In this document: piece by piece, positions 55,093 through 63,311 of the stretch
Numbering within the stretch: position 1 is the stretch's first letter
Layout of the letters: the number at the start of each line of letters is the position of its first letter
Assembly: GCF_036090055.1 (NCBI RefSeq)
Contig: NZ_CP107970.1
Location: forward strand, 5,415,001-5,479,000
Reading direction: 5' to 3'
Length of the DNA stretch: 64,000 bases
From: Nocardioides sp. NBC_00368
Lineage (GTDB): Bacteria > Actinomycetota > Actinomycetes > Propionibacteriales > Nocardioidaceae
Made by a program: the position numbers and the translations under genes
Notes under the pieces: model-generated
Told to the model about the DNA's origin: nothing
Database searches by the model: none
What the model saw: the letters and a program-made list of their open reading frames with translations, nothing else

Positions 55093-57228
55093 ATGATTTC
55101 GCAGGCTGAACAGGACGAGTCGAACGACGCTCAGCGTGCTCGGTCCCGCTACGTGGCCTCGACCCAGCAGCTGCTCGTGCTCGGGGTCGTCCTGGCCGCC
55201 CTGGTACCGGCGAGCACCGTCGTCGACCTGAAGGTGGTCCGTCCTGGCGAGGCCCCGGTCTCGAACAGCACGGCCATGCCGGCCGCGGCCGAGGTGCCCG
55301 CGGACCCGGTCGATGCCCACCTGGAGGAGATCTCGCTGACCGCGCCGCCGGCCAGCCCTCGTGAGTCCGGCCGTGGTGCGACCGGCCGGATCACCGCGCA
55401 GGCCAGAAGGGCCGCTTCCGCCGCCGATGCGGTGACCGTCACCAGCCTTCCGCAGCCCGTGAACGGCTTCGGCACGGTCGGGCTCACCTGGGCGCCCGGC
55501 GCGGTCGTCCCGGAGGAGGCGGTCGGGGCGGACGTACGCACGTCGGTGGACGGGACGTGGAGCCCCTGGCAGGCGTTGGACGTCCACGTCGACGACCACG
55601 CTCCTGACCCCGCGTCCTCGGAGGCTGCCGGGTCGCGACCGGGCACCATGGAGGCGATCGTCGGCGAGGTCGAGCAGGTGCAGGCGCGGCTGCGGCTGAC
55701 CGGTGCGGAGGTGCCCGCCGACCTCCGGCTGGCGGTGATCACTCCTGGCGAGGCGAGCTCGACGCGCAGTGAGTCGCCCGAGATCGAGACCGGGGCCGAG
55801 GACGCCCCGGAGGCGGCGGAGGACGCCAGGGGCGGCGCCGAGGGCGCTCAAGAGGGCGACGCGACGCTGTCGGCGGCTGCGTACACGCCCAAGCCCAGCA
55901 TCTACAGCCGTCGCCAGTGGGGCGCCGACGAGAGCGTGCGTGAGGCCGGCCCGCCCGACTATCACGAGGTGCGCGGTGGGTTCGTGCATCACACCGTCAA
56001 CACCAACTCCTACACCAGGGACCAGGTGCCGGGGATCATCCGGAGCATCTACACCTTCCACGTGCAGAGCCGCGGCTGGCGCGACATCGGCTACAACTTC
56101 CTGGTCGACAAGTTCGGCCGGATCTGGGAGGGCCGCTACGGCGGCGTCGACCGACCCGTCGTCGGCGCCCACACGTCGGGCTACAACAGCTACAGCTTCG
56201 GGGCCTCCGCGATCGGCAACTTCGACAACGTCGCGCCCCCGAGCGCGCTGGTGAACGCCTTCGGTACGCTCTTCGCGTGGAAGCTGTCGCTGCACGGCGT
56301 ACGCGGCAACAAGGGCTCCACCAGGATCGGCGACCGCACCTTCGCGCACGCGATCATGGGCCATCGCGACGCCGGGTCCACCGCATGCCCGGGGCGCTAC
56401 CTCTACGCCCAGCTGAGCACGATCCGCTCGCAGGCGGGCTCGAAGCAGGCGAGCTGGGCCGCACGGGAGCTGCAGTCGCAGATCAGCGGCCGCGGCTACC
56501 CCGACCTGGTCGCGCGGCGGGCCACCGACAAGCGGATCGTCGTGATCCGCACCGACGGCAACGCCCGCTTCGGTACGCCGCGGGCGACCAATCTGATCGG
56601 CGGCAGCTCGGCCACGCTGATGAATGCCGGTGACTGGGACCGCGACGGCGACGGCGACATCCTGATCCGGCACACCGACGGGACGATCCGGGTCAACCGG
56701 GGCAACGGCACCGAGAGCTTCGCCACGGGCGTCATCATCGGGCGCAACTTCGAGTCGCTCGCGGTCCTCGACGTCGTCGGTGACATCACCGGCGACGGCT
56801 GGCCCGATCTCCTGGGCAAGCACCCCACCGGTGAGATCCGGGTCTGGCCCGGGCACGGCACCCGCGCACTGGGTGGCTCCTACCGGATGCGCAGCGCGGT
56901 GAGCGGTTCGACCCAGGTCATCGGAGCGGGTCGCTTCTACGCAGACGACGGCTCCCCTGAGGCGATCTTCAGGCTCTCGAACAAGCTGCTGATCTTCCGC
57001 ACCAACGGTCCCGGTGGCCTGACCACCTACTCCGACCCCGGCATCGACACCAGCGTCTTCGACTTCATCCTCGCGACCAAGGACCTGCGCGGTGCCTCCA
57101 CGGGCGGCGACCTGCTGCTGCGTCGCAAGTCCGACGGGATGTGGTTCGCCTACGAGCACAACCAGAGCGGTGGCTGGGACCGGAAGTCGCAGATGGGTGT
57201 CATGCGGGGCTACGACCAGTTCGGATAG
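55093..57228 (+). CDS. Secreted PGRP-type N-acetylmuramoyl-L-alanine amidase with propeller-like repeats
   Basis: A 711-residue exported protein. A hydrophobic segment (LLVLGVVLAALVPASTVVDL, ~residues 27-46) is the signal or anchor. The PGRP/Amidase_2 domain occupies ~275-440, with zinc ligands in GGFVHHTVNTNSY and IMGHRDAGSTACPG and the conserved YNFLVDKFGRIWEGRYGG. The C-terminal ~250 residues are VCBS/FG-GAP-like repeats (AGDWDRDGDGDILIRHTDG; VGDITGDGWPDLLGKHP) that probably bind wall or calcium. It should cut the amide between MurNAc and L-Ala. AGGGGGA precedes the ATG at 55093. Confidence 0.9.
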   Translation: MISQAEQDESNDAQRARSRYVASTQQLLVLGVVLAALVPASTVVDLKVVRPGEAPVSNSTAMPAAAEVPADPVDAHLEEISLTAPPASPRESGRGATGRITAQARRAASAADAVTVTSLPQPVNGFGTVGLTWAPGAVVPEEAVGADVRTSVDGTWSPWQALDVHVDDHAPDPASSEAAGSRPGTMEAIVGEVEQVQARLRLTGAEVPADLRLAVITPGEASSTRSESPEIETGAEDAPEAAEDARGGAEGAQEGDATLSAAAYTPKPSIYSRRQWGADESVREAGPPDYHEVRGGFVHHTVNTNSYTRDQVPGIIRSIYTFHVQSRGWRDIGYNFLVDKFGRIWEGRYGGVDRPVVGAHTSGYNSYSFGASAIGNFDNVAPPSALVNAFGTLFAWKLSLHGVRGNKGSTRIGDRTFAHAIMGHRDAGSTACPGRYLYAQLSTIRSQAGSKQASWAARELQSQISGRGYPDLVARRATDKRIVVIRTDGNARFGTPRATNLIGGSSATLMNAGDWDRDGDGDILIRHTDGTIRVNRGNGTESFATGVIIGRNFESLAVLDVVGDITGDGWPDLLGKHPTGEIRVWPGHGTRALGGSYRMRSAVSGSTQVIGAGRFYADDGSPEAIFRLSNKLLIFRTNGPGGLTTYSDPGIDTSVFDFILATKDLRGASTGGDLLLRRKSDGMWFAYEHNQSGGWDRKSQMGVMRGYDQFG

Positions 57229-57347
57229 CGCGCGTCACGAATTTTCGTTATCGCGGAAATTCCGAGCATTTCATGGACAGCGTCCGTTAGATGTGTCTAA
57301 CGTGTTTTTCAGCGAGTTTGCGACAGGGAGGACGCAACACGCTTCTC

Positions 57348-57376
57348 TGCCGGTCGCCGGCTCGCATTTCTAGGGT
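57348..57376 (+). promoter_or_regulatory. Candidate promoter of the 21-residue peptide gene
   Basis: TGCCGG at 57348-57353 and TAGGGT at 57371-57376 are separated by 17 bp, a plausible -35/-10 pair ~22 bp ahead of the ribosome binding site. Confidence 0.4.
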
Positions 57377-57405
57377 TTCTCGGGAACTTGGAAAGGAGTC
57401 TGCAC

Positions 57406-57471
57406 ATGTCTGATCCCGGCATCATTCAGGCGATCATCCAGGCGGTGATCGACTTGCTGAACAGCCTGTGA
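57406..57471 (+). CDS. 21-residue amphipathic peptide
   Basis: A tiny gene, ATG 57406 to TGA 57469-57471. GAAAGGAG, an almost perfect ribosome binding site, ends 8 nt upstream. The product begins MSDPG and continues as a single helix, IIQAIIQAVIDLLNSL, with Ile/Leu/Val spaced at i, i+3/4 and one polar face (Gln, Asp, Asn, Ser). It resembles phenol-soluble modulins in size and pattern, but is neutral to acidic. It stands between the amidase and TIGR03089 genes. Function unknown: a secreted surfactant-like peptide, a membrane regulator or a type I toxin are possible. Confidence 0.6.
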   Translation: MSDPGIIQAIIQAVIDLLNSL

Positions 57472-57728
57472 CCCGCCCATGGCGCCTCGCGGCGCGGCGG
57501 TCGGCGCCTTCGATCGACTACGGACTCCCAGGACAGCACACCCCTTCCTCGAATCCGTAGGGCGCCGCACCACCGCACTCGCCGAGGCATCCTGTCGGCG
57601 CCGGCCCGGATTACGAATCCAGGGCTGGCGCCGATTCATCGTTGCCGGGACAACCGGAATTCTGCGGAAGATATCCGCGTGAGAAAAGGTGTTATCGGGT
57701 GCCGATATCCATGCGGTATCGAGACATC

Positions 57729-58433
57729 TCACGCGTCCGGGAAATGCGTTGCGCGCTCGTTCGAGGCGAGGACATCGAGCCGGTCCTGGGTCGCGTTGAC
57801 GACCAGTACCAGCGACCCGCCTCCGGCGATCAGGCCGGCCAGGAGCTCGGTGCCTGACGGTGAGGCCGGTGGGACGGTCGAGAGCAGTCGCGCACCGCTC
57901 CCGTCGCCGCCGAGCAGGTCCGCGTGGCTCGTCTCGACGCCGGCCCACGAGGTGGCGGCATCGTCCGCGGCCGGCGGGTCCCAGGGAGTGAAGGCGTCCG
58001 GCTGTCCCCAGACCTCGATGCCGACGTCGTGCACGCCCTGGGGGAGCGGGTCGGCGAAACGTACGCCGAACGGCAGCAGGGAGCAGGCCAGCGTCGGCCG
58101 CTTCCCGGCGCTGTCGGCCCATGCCGCCACGGTGTCGGGGCCGCAGACGACGGCATCGGGACTGTCGGAGTCGGTGACGACGAGCCCGGTGTTCCAGGCG
58201 GCACCGAGGAACACCGCGGCCAGCCAGTGTGTGGGCAGGTCGATGCGGATGCTGTCGCCACGCTCGAGGCCGTGCTCGTCGAGGAGCAGGCCGGAGGCCT
58301 TGGCCACCCAGTTGGCGTACGTCGCCGTCGACAGCTCCTGGCGCTCGCCGCTGGCCTCGTCGTAGAAGGTCACCAGTGGACCGCCGGGGTTGGTCCGCAG
58401 GGCTCGGGCGAGGGTCTCGGGAAAGCTGGTCAC
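57729..58433 (-). CDS. TIGR03089 family protein
   Basis: A 234-residue protein resembling the N-terminal part of an AMP-binding/acyl-CoA synthetase fold (TFYDEASGERQELSTATYAN, then WVAKASGLLLDEHGLERGDS), but without the P-loop and the C-terminal catalytic domain. It belongs to the actinobacterial TIGR03089 family of unknown function, which usually sits near LCP, ManC and F420 genes, as here. The GTG at 58433 is leaderless and shares a 23-bp gap with manC. The preceding 257 bp (57472-57728) hold no recognisable gene. Confidence 0.85.
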   Translation of the reverse strand: MTSFPETLARALRTNPGGPLVTFYDEASGERQELSTATYANWVAKASGLLLDEHGLERGDSIRIDLPTHWLAAVFLGAAWNTGLVVTDSDSPDAVVCGPDTVAAWADSAGKRPTLACSLLPFGVRFADPLPQGVHDVGIEVWGQPDAFTPWDPPAADDAATSWAGVETSHADLLGGDGSGARLLSTVPPASPSGTELLAGLIAGGGSLVLVVNATQDRLDVLASNERATHFPDA

Positions 58434-58439
58434 GATGAA

Positions 58440-58449
58440 ACCCTAAGGT
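58440..58449. promoter_or_regulatory. Overlapping divergent -10 boxes (bidirectional promoter)
   Basis: The near-palindrome ACCCTAAGGT contains TAGGGT on the minus strand (58440-58445, 6 nt before GTG 58433) and TAAGGT on the plus strand (58444-58449, 7 nt before ATG 58457). The boxes share two bases, so one polymerase at a time can occupy the site. Both transcripts would be leaderless. Confidence 0.6.
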
Positions 58450-58456
58450 GTGCGGC

Positions 58457-59533
58457 ATGACGTTCTGGGCAGTGATCCCCGCTGGTGGTGCCGGCACCCG
58501 GCTGTGGCCGCTCTCGCGGTCCTCGGAGCCGAAGTTCCTGCGCGACCTGACCGGCCACGGACGGACGCTCCTGCAGGAGACCTACGACCGTCTCGAGCCC
58601 GTCTGCGACGGCATCATGGTGGTGACCGGCGCGGTCCATGAGCGGGCGGTGTGCGAGCAGCTGCCGGAGGTGCCGCACGACGCGATCCTGGCCGAGCCGA
58701 GCGGGCGCGACTCGATGGCCGCGATCGGCCTGGCTGCTGCTTTCCTGGAGCGCCGCGACCCGGATGCGGTCATGGGTTCCTTCGCCGCCGACCACGTGAT
58801 CCGCAACGTCGACAACTTCCACGAGACCGTACGCAGCGCCGCGGCCGTCGCCGCGGACGGCTGGCTGGTGACGATCGGGATCTCGCCGACGTTCGCCTCG
58901 ACCGCGTTCGGCTACATCGCCGAGGGCAAGCAGCTGGACGGCCACCCGGGTGCCTTCCTGGTCGATGAGTTCGTCGAGAAGCCGTCGGCAGAGGTCGCTG
59001 CCGGCTATCTCGCGACCGGTCGCTACCGGTGGAACGCCGGGATGTTCGTGGTCCGCCCCACTGTCCTCCTCGACCTGCTCGCGGAGTCGGACCCCGGCTT
59101 CACCGACCGGCTGCGGGCCATCGCCGCCGAGCCGTCGCGACTCGAGGAGCTGTGGGAGACGCTGCCGAAGATCGCGGTCGACCACGCGGTCGCGGAGCCG
59201 GCCGCGGCTGCGGGGAAGGTCGCGACGGTGCCCGCCGACCTCGGCTGGGACGACATCGGCGACTTCGACTCGCTCGCGACGCTGCTCCAGGCTGCCACCA
59301 CGGCCTCGCCGGAGGGCCCCACGATCCTCGGTGACGACACCCTCGTCCACGCCCTCGACTCCACGGGCCTGGTCGTGCCCCACTCCGGCCGCACGATCGC
59401 CCTCATCGGCCTCGAGGACATCGTCGTCGTCGACACCGACGACGCCGTCCTGGTCACCACCCGCGCCCACGCCCAGCAGGTCAAGAAGATCGTCGCCGCC
59501 CTGAAGGACTCCGACCGCACCGACCTCACCTGA
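58457..59533 (+). CDS. manC: Mannose-1-phosphate guanylyltransferase
   Basis: A 358-residue enzyme making GDP-mannose from mannose-1-phosphate and GTP. FWAVIPAGGAGTRLWPLSR is the nucleotide-binding start; SEPKFLRDLTG, ILAEPSGRDSMAAIGLAA, FAADHVI, FVEKPSAEVAAGYL and RWNAGMFVVRP are family signatures. It lacks the phosphomannose isomerase domain of long ManC forms. GDP-mannose supplies mannosyl lipids and glycans. ATG 58457 is leaderless. Confidence 0.94.
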   Translation: MTFWAVIPAGGAGTRLWPLSRSSEPKFLRDLTGHGRTLLQETYDRLEPVCDGIMVVTGAVHERAVCEQLPEVPHDAILAEPSGRDSMAAIGLAAAFLERRDPDAVMGSFAADHVIRNVDNFHETVRSAAAVAADGWLVTIGISPTFASTAFGYIAEGKQLDGHPGAFLVDEFVEKPSAEVAAGYLATGRYRWNAGMFVVRPTVLLDLLAESDPGFTDRLRAIAAEPSRLEELWETLPKIAVDHAVAEPAAAAGKVATVPADLGWDDIGDFDSLATLLQAATTASPEGPTILGDDTLVHALDSTGLVVPHSGRTIALIGLEDIVVVDTDDAVLVTTRAHAQQVKKIVAALKDSDRTDLT

Positions 59534-59601
59534 CGCGCCTCCGTCGGTCGAGCCGCCTTCGCCTAGGGGCTCCGGCGGCTCGACCAGCGGATATGAGAGA
59601 C

Positions 59602-59631
59602 GGCCGCCTCCCCGAAGGGAGACGGCCGTTT
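59602..59631 (+). terminator. Terminator between manC and the DUF3105 gene
   Basis: ACGGCCG-C-CTCCC, loop CGAA, GGGAG-A-CGGCCGT: a 12-bp stem with one mismatch followed by TT. It lies between convergent genes and fits termination of manC. Confidence 0.7.
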
Positions 59632-59652
59632 CGTACGTCCTGGGGGCCAGGA

Positions 59653-60435
59653 TCACATGGCCTGGGCCTCAGGGCTGGAGGTGTAGGGGTACTTCTGCAT
59701 GAAGTCCTTGATCGCCTCGCCGGAGACGCTCTCGCAGTACTGGAAGACGCCCTTCTGGGTGGAGGCCTCGGTCGGGTTGGCCGGGTCGGCGGACCAGTGC
59801 GTCATCGCGATGTGGGTGCCCGCGGGGAACTCGGTCTTCTTGTCGCCGGCGACCGCGGTCTCCTTGGCGTCCGCAGCGGTCCACGGGGCCGCGATGAACT
59901 TGTAGCGGAAGTTGGAGGTGCCGGCGAACTTGTCACCGATCGCGCGGAGCGTGTTCAGCTCGTCCTCGGAGACGGTGTCGTCGTACCACACGATCGTGTA
60001 GCCGTGCTCGAGGTTGTGCACCAGCGCCTCGAGGTCGGGACGGTCGGCCGCGCTGTAGAACTTGCGCGACATGTCGGCCGGCGCGACGTTGGCCTCGTTC
60101 CAGTGCGGGCCGAACGCCGGGGGAGCAGTGGTGTAGGTCTGCTCGGTGCCGGTGGCGATGTGGTTCTGGTTGCCGTCGGCGGCCATCTCGGTGATCTTCT
60201 GGCAGCCAGCGGCCTTGGTGCTCTTGCCGATGTCCTGCAGTGCGACGTCGTCGTACTTGCTGGTCTTGAAGAAGTCCGTGATCGGACCCCACGCGGCGGC
60301 ACCCACGATCACGAGGGCGATGACGACGCAGACACCGACGATCGCCGCACCACGGACGCGCTCGGCGCGGCCCTGCTTCTTGCGGATGTCGTTGATGACC
60401 GCACGGCGGTCTTTGTTGAGCGACTTGTTGGCCAC
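59653..60435 (-). CDS. DUF3105 membrane-anchored protein
   Basis: A 260-residue protein. A basic N-terminus and one membrane helix (GAAIVGVCVVIALVIVGAAAW) precede an extracytoplasmic domain with the DUF3105 signatures: FGPHWNEANVAP and the histidine-rich LVHNLEHGYTIVWYDD. The family is found in actinobacteria and has no established function. The conserved His residues suggest metal binding. The start is GTG 60435 with GAGG 10 nt upstream. Confidence 0.85.
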   Translation of the reverse strand: MANKSLNKDRRAVINDIRKKQGRAERVRGAAIVGVCVVIALVIVGAAAWGPITDFFKTSKYDDVALQDIGKSTKAAGCQKITEMAADGNQNHIATGTEQTYTTAPPAFGPHWNEANVAPADMSRKFYSAADRPDLEALVHNLEHGYTIVWYDDTVSEDELNTLRAIGDKFAGTSNFRYKFIAAPWTAADAKETAVAGDKKTEFPAGTHIAMTHWSADPANPTEASTQKGVFQYCESVSGEAIKDFMQKYPYTSSPEAQAM

Positions 60436-60476
60436 TGTTCGGCGTACCTCGGGTCTTTTGTCGGGACGCGCAGATT

Positions 60477-61454
60477 CTAGGTGGTCAGTGGTAGCAGAAG
60501 GGAAGTTGCCCCGTGATTAATCTTCGCGCGCTCGCATCGCCAGCCGTGCGCGAAGGCCAGCGTGGCGACCACCGCAGGGTCGGCTCCGTCCACGCGGAGC
60601 CCGTCCCCGTGCGCCACAGGGGCGGTCCCGGTGACCTCGGCGACGGCCGCGGAGAGCTCCTCGACGCTCGCCGGAGCACCGAACGGAGCCTGGTCCTCGG
60701 TGGCACCCTTCAGTGCGCGTACAACGGCCTCCCGGGCCCCGAAGCCGAAGAAGTCCGATCCCTCCGGGCGGATGAGCGCGCTCGCCCCGGGTCCGTCGTC
60801 ACCGGGCTCGCGGACCAGGTCCGGGCGGCCGCGCAGGACCGCGAACGGCCGCGCGCCCAGCTTGCCCTGGGAGATCTCGGCCGCCGAGGCGATCTCGTCG
60901 ACGACGGCCGGCGCGGTGACGACGAGGTCGTTGCCGTAGGCGTCGACCTGGCCGGCGAAGCTCTCCAGCACCTCGAGCCCGGCGGCGCCGATCGCGATGT
61001 CGGTCTGGCCGTCGCGCCAGGCCCGCCCGGCGGTGTCGGTGATGATCACGCCGACGTTCGCGCCGGTGCGGTCGCGGAGCGTGGCGCGCAGGGCGCGAGC
61101 GGAGGCGTCGGGGTCCAGCGGCAGCAGCACGATGTGGCCGGCCTCGACGTTGGAGGCGTCGATCCCGGCAGCGGCCATCGTCAGCCCGAGCCGGCTGCGT
61201 ACGATCTGGGTCGGCCCGCGCCGGGCCACCACCCGGGTCGTCTCGCCGGGGAGCGCGTCGTCGCGGATCCCCTCCCGCACCTGGCCCTCGGCCTTGGAGA
61301 CCACCTTCGAGGTGACCACCACGATGTCGCCGTCGACCAGGCCGGAGTCGAGGGCGTCGAGGAGCAGAGCGGCGAGGTCGTCGCCCTTCCGCACCTCGGG
61401 TACGCCGTCGGGGGCGGTGACGGTGATGCCCCGCCCGTCCATGGACCCCGTCAT
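60477..61454 (-). CDS. fbiB: Coenzyme F420-0:L-glutamate ligase, single-domain FbiB/CofE
   Basis: A 325-residue enzyme that adds gamma-linked glutamates to F420-0 with GTP. SGLVDGDIVVVTSKVVSKAE, GANVGVIITDTAGRAWRDG and AYGNDLVVTAPAVVDEIASA are CofE signatures. Mycobacterial FbiB (~450 residues) carries a C-terminal FMN-binding dehydro-F420 reductase domain. Here that domain is absent and a ~75-residue unrelated tail (RPEGSDFFGFGAREAVVRAL onward) replaces it. ATG 61454 overlaps the fbiA stop (ATGA). Confidence 0.93.
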   Translation of the reverse strand: MTGSMDGRGITVTAPDGVPEVRKGDDLAALLLDALDSGLVDGDIVVVTSKVVSKAEGQVREGIRDDALPGETTRVVARRGPTQIVRSRLGLTMAAAGIDASNVEAGHIVLLPLDPDASARALRATLRDRTGANVGVIITDTAGRAWRDGQTDIAIGAAGLEVLESFAGQVDAYGNDLVVTAPAVVDEIASAAEISQGKLGARPFAVLRGRPDLVREPGDDGPGASALIRPEGSDFFGFGAREAVVRALKGATEDQAPFGAPASVEELSAAVAEVTGTAPVAHGDGLRVDGADPAVVATLAFAHGWRCERAKINHGATSLLLPLTT

Positions 61455-62464
61455 CGGGTCACCAGCTCGACCGCGGCGGCGGCGATGTCGGCGGTCGCGT
61501 CCTCGGAGGACATCCACAGCGGCACGGCGGCCGCCTTCAGCCCGGATTCGGTGAGAGAGGCGACGGCGCCGGCGTCGGCGGTGTCGACCAACCAGCCGTC
61601 GAGGACTCCGCCAGCGCCCCGCGTCCCATAATGCAGACCGACTCCGGCGGCGGTCGCGTCGACTCCGATGGCGGCCAGCATCTGCTCCGCCATGCCGCGT
61701 ACGTGATGACCGCTGATGATCGGCGAGATCCCGACGACCGGGGCCGAGGTGGCCACCAGCCCCTCCCGGATCCCGGGCACTCCGAGGATCGTCCCGATCG
61801 AGACGACCGGGTTGGACGGGGGCAGGATCACCAGGTCGGACTTCAGCAGCGCGTCCATCACCCCGGGGCCCGGCTTCGACTCGTCCTGCCCCACGAAGAT
61901 CAGCTTCTCGACGGGCACGCCGGCCCGGAGGCGTACCCAGTATTCCTGGAAGTGAACGACCGAGAGACCGCTGGGTGAATTCTCGTCCTTGACCGCCACA
62001 TGGGTCTCGACACGGTCGTCGGTCATCGGCAGCAGCTGCACCCGCTCGTCCCATACAGGCTTCAGCCAGCGTTCGCACAACGCGGCGGTGACCTGCGACA
62101 ACGGAAACCCGGCCTCGAGCATCTGGGTGCGCACGAGGTGGGTGGCGATGTCACGATCGCCGAGGCCGAACCAGGTGCCGGGCACGCCGTAGGCCTCGAG
62201 CTCCTCCTTGATCGACCAGGTCTCGGCCTTGCGGCCCCAGCCGCGCTCGTGGTCGAATCCGTTGCCAAGGGTGTACATCACCGTGTCGAGGTCGGGGCAG
62301 ACCTTGACACCGTGCATCCAGAGATCGTCGGCGGTATTGGCGATCACGGTGACCCGGGCATCTTCCCTAATGCCTGGGACGCGGCCGGCAGAGATGCCGT
62401 GGAGGAGCCCGGAGATGAACTTCGAGCCACCATGGCCGCCGGAGAGAACGGTGATGTCACGCAT
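61451..62464 (-). CDS. fbiA: 2-phospho-L-lactate (or enolpyruvyl) transferase FbiA/CofD
   Basis: A 337-residue enzyme joining the activated phospho-three-carbon unit to the deazaflavin Fo, making (dehydro-)F420-0. ITVLSGGHGGSKFISGLL is the nucleotide-binding start, VIANTADDLWMHGVKVCPDL and DTVMYTLGN line the active site, and VILPPSNPVVSIGTIL and ISPIISGHHVRGMAEQML are conserved. Operonic with fbiB. In mycobacteria the same pair also lies beside whiB2, an order conserved here. Confidence 0.96.
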   Translation of the reverse strand: MRDITVLSGGHGGSKFISGLLHGISAGRVPGIREDARVTVIANTADDLWMHGVKVCPDLDTVMYTLGNGFDHERGWGRKAETWSIKEELEAYGVPGTWFGLGDRDIATHLVRTQMLEAGFPLSQVTAALCERWLKPVWDERVQLLPMTDDRVETHVAVKDENSPSGLSVVHFQEYWVRLRAGVPVEKLIFVGQDESKPGPGVMDALLKSDLVILPPSNPVVSIGTILGVPGIREGLVATSAPVVGISPIISGHHVRGMAEQMLAAIGVDATAAGVGLHYGTRGAGGVLDGWLVDTADAGAVASLTESGLKAAAVPLWMSSEDATADIAAAAVELVTR

Positions 62465-62840
62465 GGTCCTAGCCTCTCAGACGAGGGCCAGCGCCCCTGC
62501 TCCAGCCGGTGCGGAAAGCCTGTGTTAGTGCAGCCCCCTCGACAAGCTCGGGACACCGCCTAGCAGATTTGAGGGTTGACTTGTGGCACCGACAGGCATG
62601 TAATTTCATCAGTGTGATTCGAAACTGAACCGGGGACCGTCAGCGCTGGAGACAGCGCCAGGAAATCTCGGGAAAATTTCGAACAGGAACTGCATCAAAA
62701 CCTCGACCTCGGTCGTAACAGAGGCAGTTCCCGCAAAAAACGGGGGGATCGGTTACCTGCCGATGGCATGAGGTGACTGGCCCGAATTGGGGTCACGGTC
62801 CCGAAAACAAGCTGAATAGGGTCGAAAGGTCGGAAAGACG
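62465..62840. promoter_or_regulatory. 376-bp regulatory region between fbiA and whiB2
   Basis: The divergent upstream region of two regulons. It holds a 13-bp fragment of the dispersed repeat (62538-62550), an AT-rich stretch near 62590-62740, and TAGGGT at 62817-62822, the likely whiB2 -10 box 18 bp before the ATG. No gene is evident. Confidence 0.55.
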
Positions 62841-63095
62841 ATGAGAGAGCTGTTTCTCCTCGAGCCGGACACCGACGAAGGGGGCTGGCAGGAGCGCGCC
62901 CTGTGCGCGCAGACGGATCCGGAGGCGTTCTTCCCTGAGAAGGGTGGATCGACTCGGGAGGCCAAGAAGGTCTGCCAGACCTGCGAGGTGCGCCAGGACT
63001 GCCTTGAGTCTGCTCTGGGCAACGACGAGCGCTTCGGAATCTGGGGTGGACTCTCCGAGCGGGAGCGCCGCAAGCTGAAGAAGCGCGCAGTCTGA
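62841..63095 (+). CDS. whiB2: WhiB-family Fe-S regulator, WhiB2/WhmD type
   Basis: An 84-residue regulator. The four iron-sulfur ligands are Cys22, Cys45, Cys48 and Cys54. The GIWGG turn (66-70) and the basic C-terminal helix (SERERRKLKKRAV) are intact. WQERALCAQTDPEAFFPEKG is characteristic of the WhiB2/WhmD group, which controls septation and cell division. The fbiA-fbiB neighbourhood is conserved with mycobacteria. It has a 5' leader with a weak SD, and a strong terminator follows. Confidence 0.95.
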   Translation: MRELFLLEPDTDEGGWQERALCAQTDPEAFFPEKGGSTREAKKVCQTCEVRQDCLESALGNDERFGIWGGLSERERRKLKKRAV

Positions 63096-63120
63096 GGCAA
63101 TAACCAAGCACGAGCCAGCA

Positions 63121-63147
63121 AGGCCCGGACCGTCAAGGTCCGGGCCT
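63121..63147 (+). terminator. Intrinsic terminator of whiB2
   Basis: AGGCCCGGACC-GTCAA-GGTCCGGGCCT is a perfect 11-bp stem with a 5-nt loop, followed by a T-rich stretch ending TTTT at 63157-63160. Confidence 0.88.
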
Positions 63148-63167
63148 GCTGTCTTGTTTTGCCGATT

Positions 63168-63212
63168 GCTCCGCAATCCACGTCCTTTGTCGAGGGCTCC
63201 GCAATCCACGTC
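63168..63212. repeat. Two 17-bp direct repeats
   Basis: GCTCCGCAATCCACGTC occurs at 63168-63184 and 63196-63212, 28 bp apart. The first copy is part of a small hairpin (GATTGC-TCC-GCAATC). Confidence 0.6.
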
Positions 63213-63297
63213 GCAGAGCCCATGGGACGCCGATCATGCCCAGGGGGATATCGCCGATCGCCCGACAGGTCCATTCGGTCTATCACCAGATGGGCAC

Positions 63298-63303
63298 TAG
63301 GGT
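63298..63303 (+). promoter_or_regulatory. -10 box TAGGGT of the GT2 gene (leaderless)
   Basis: TAGGGT with 8 nt before GTG 63312. Confidence 0.5.
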
Positions 63304-63311
63304 TGCCGATC

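Noticed and set aside
55069..57159. 696-codon minus-strand frame opposite the amidase
   Set aside because: It is a shadow frame. The plus strand encodes a recognisable PGRP domain and repeats.
57370..58497. 375-codon minus-strand frame covering the TIGR03089 gene and the peptide gene
   Set aside because: It is out of frame with the recognisable TIGR03089 sequence and Arg/Pro-rich throughout, typical of spurious GC-rich frames.
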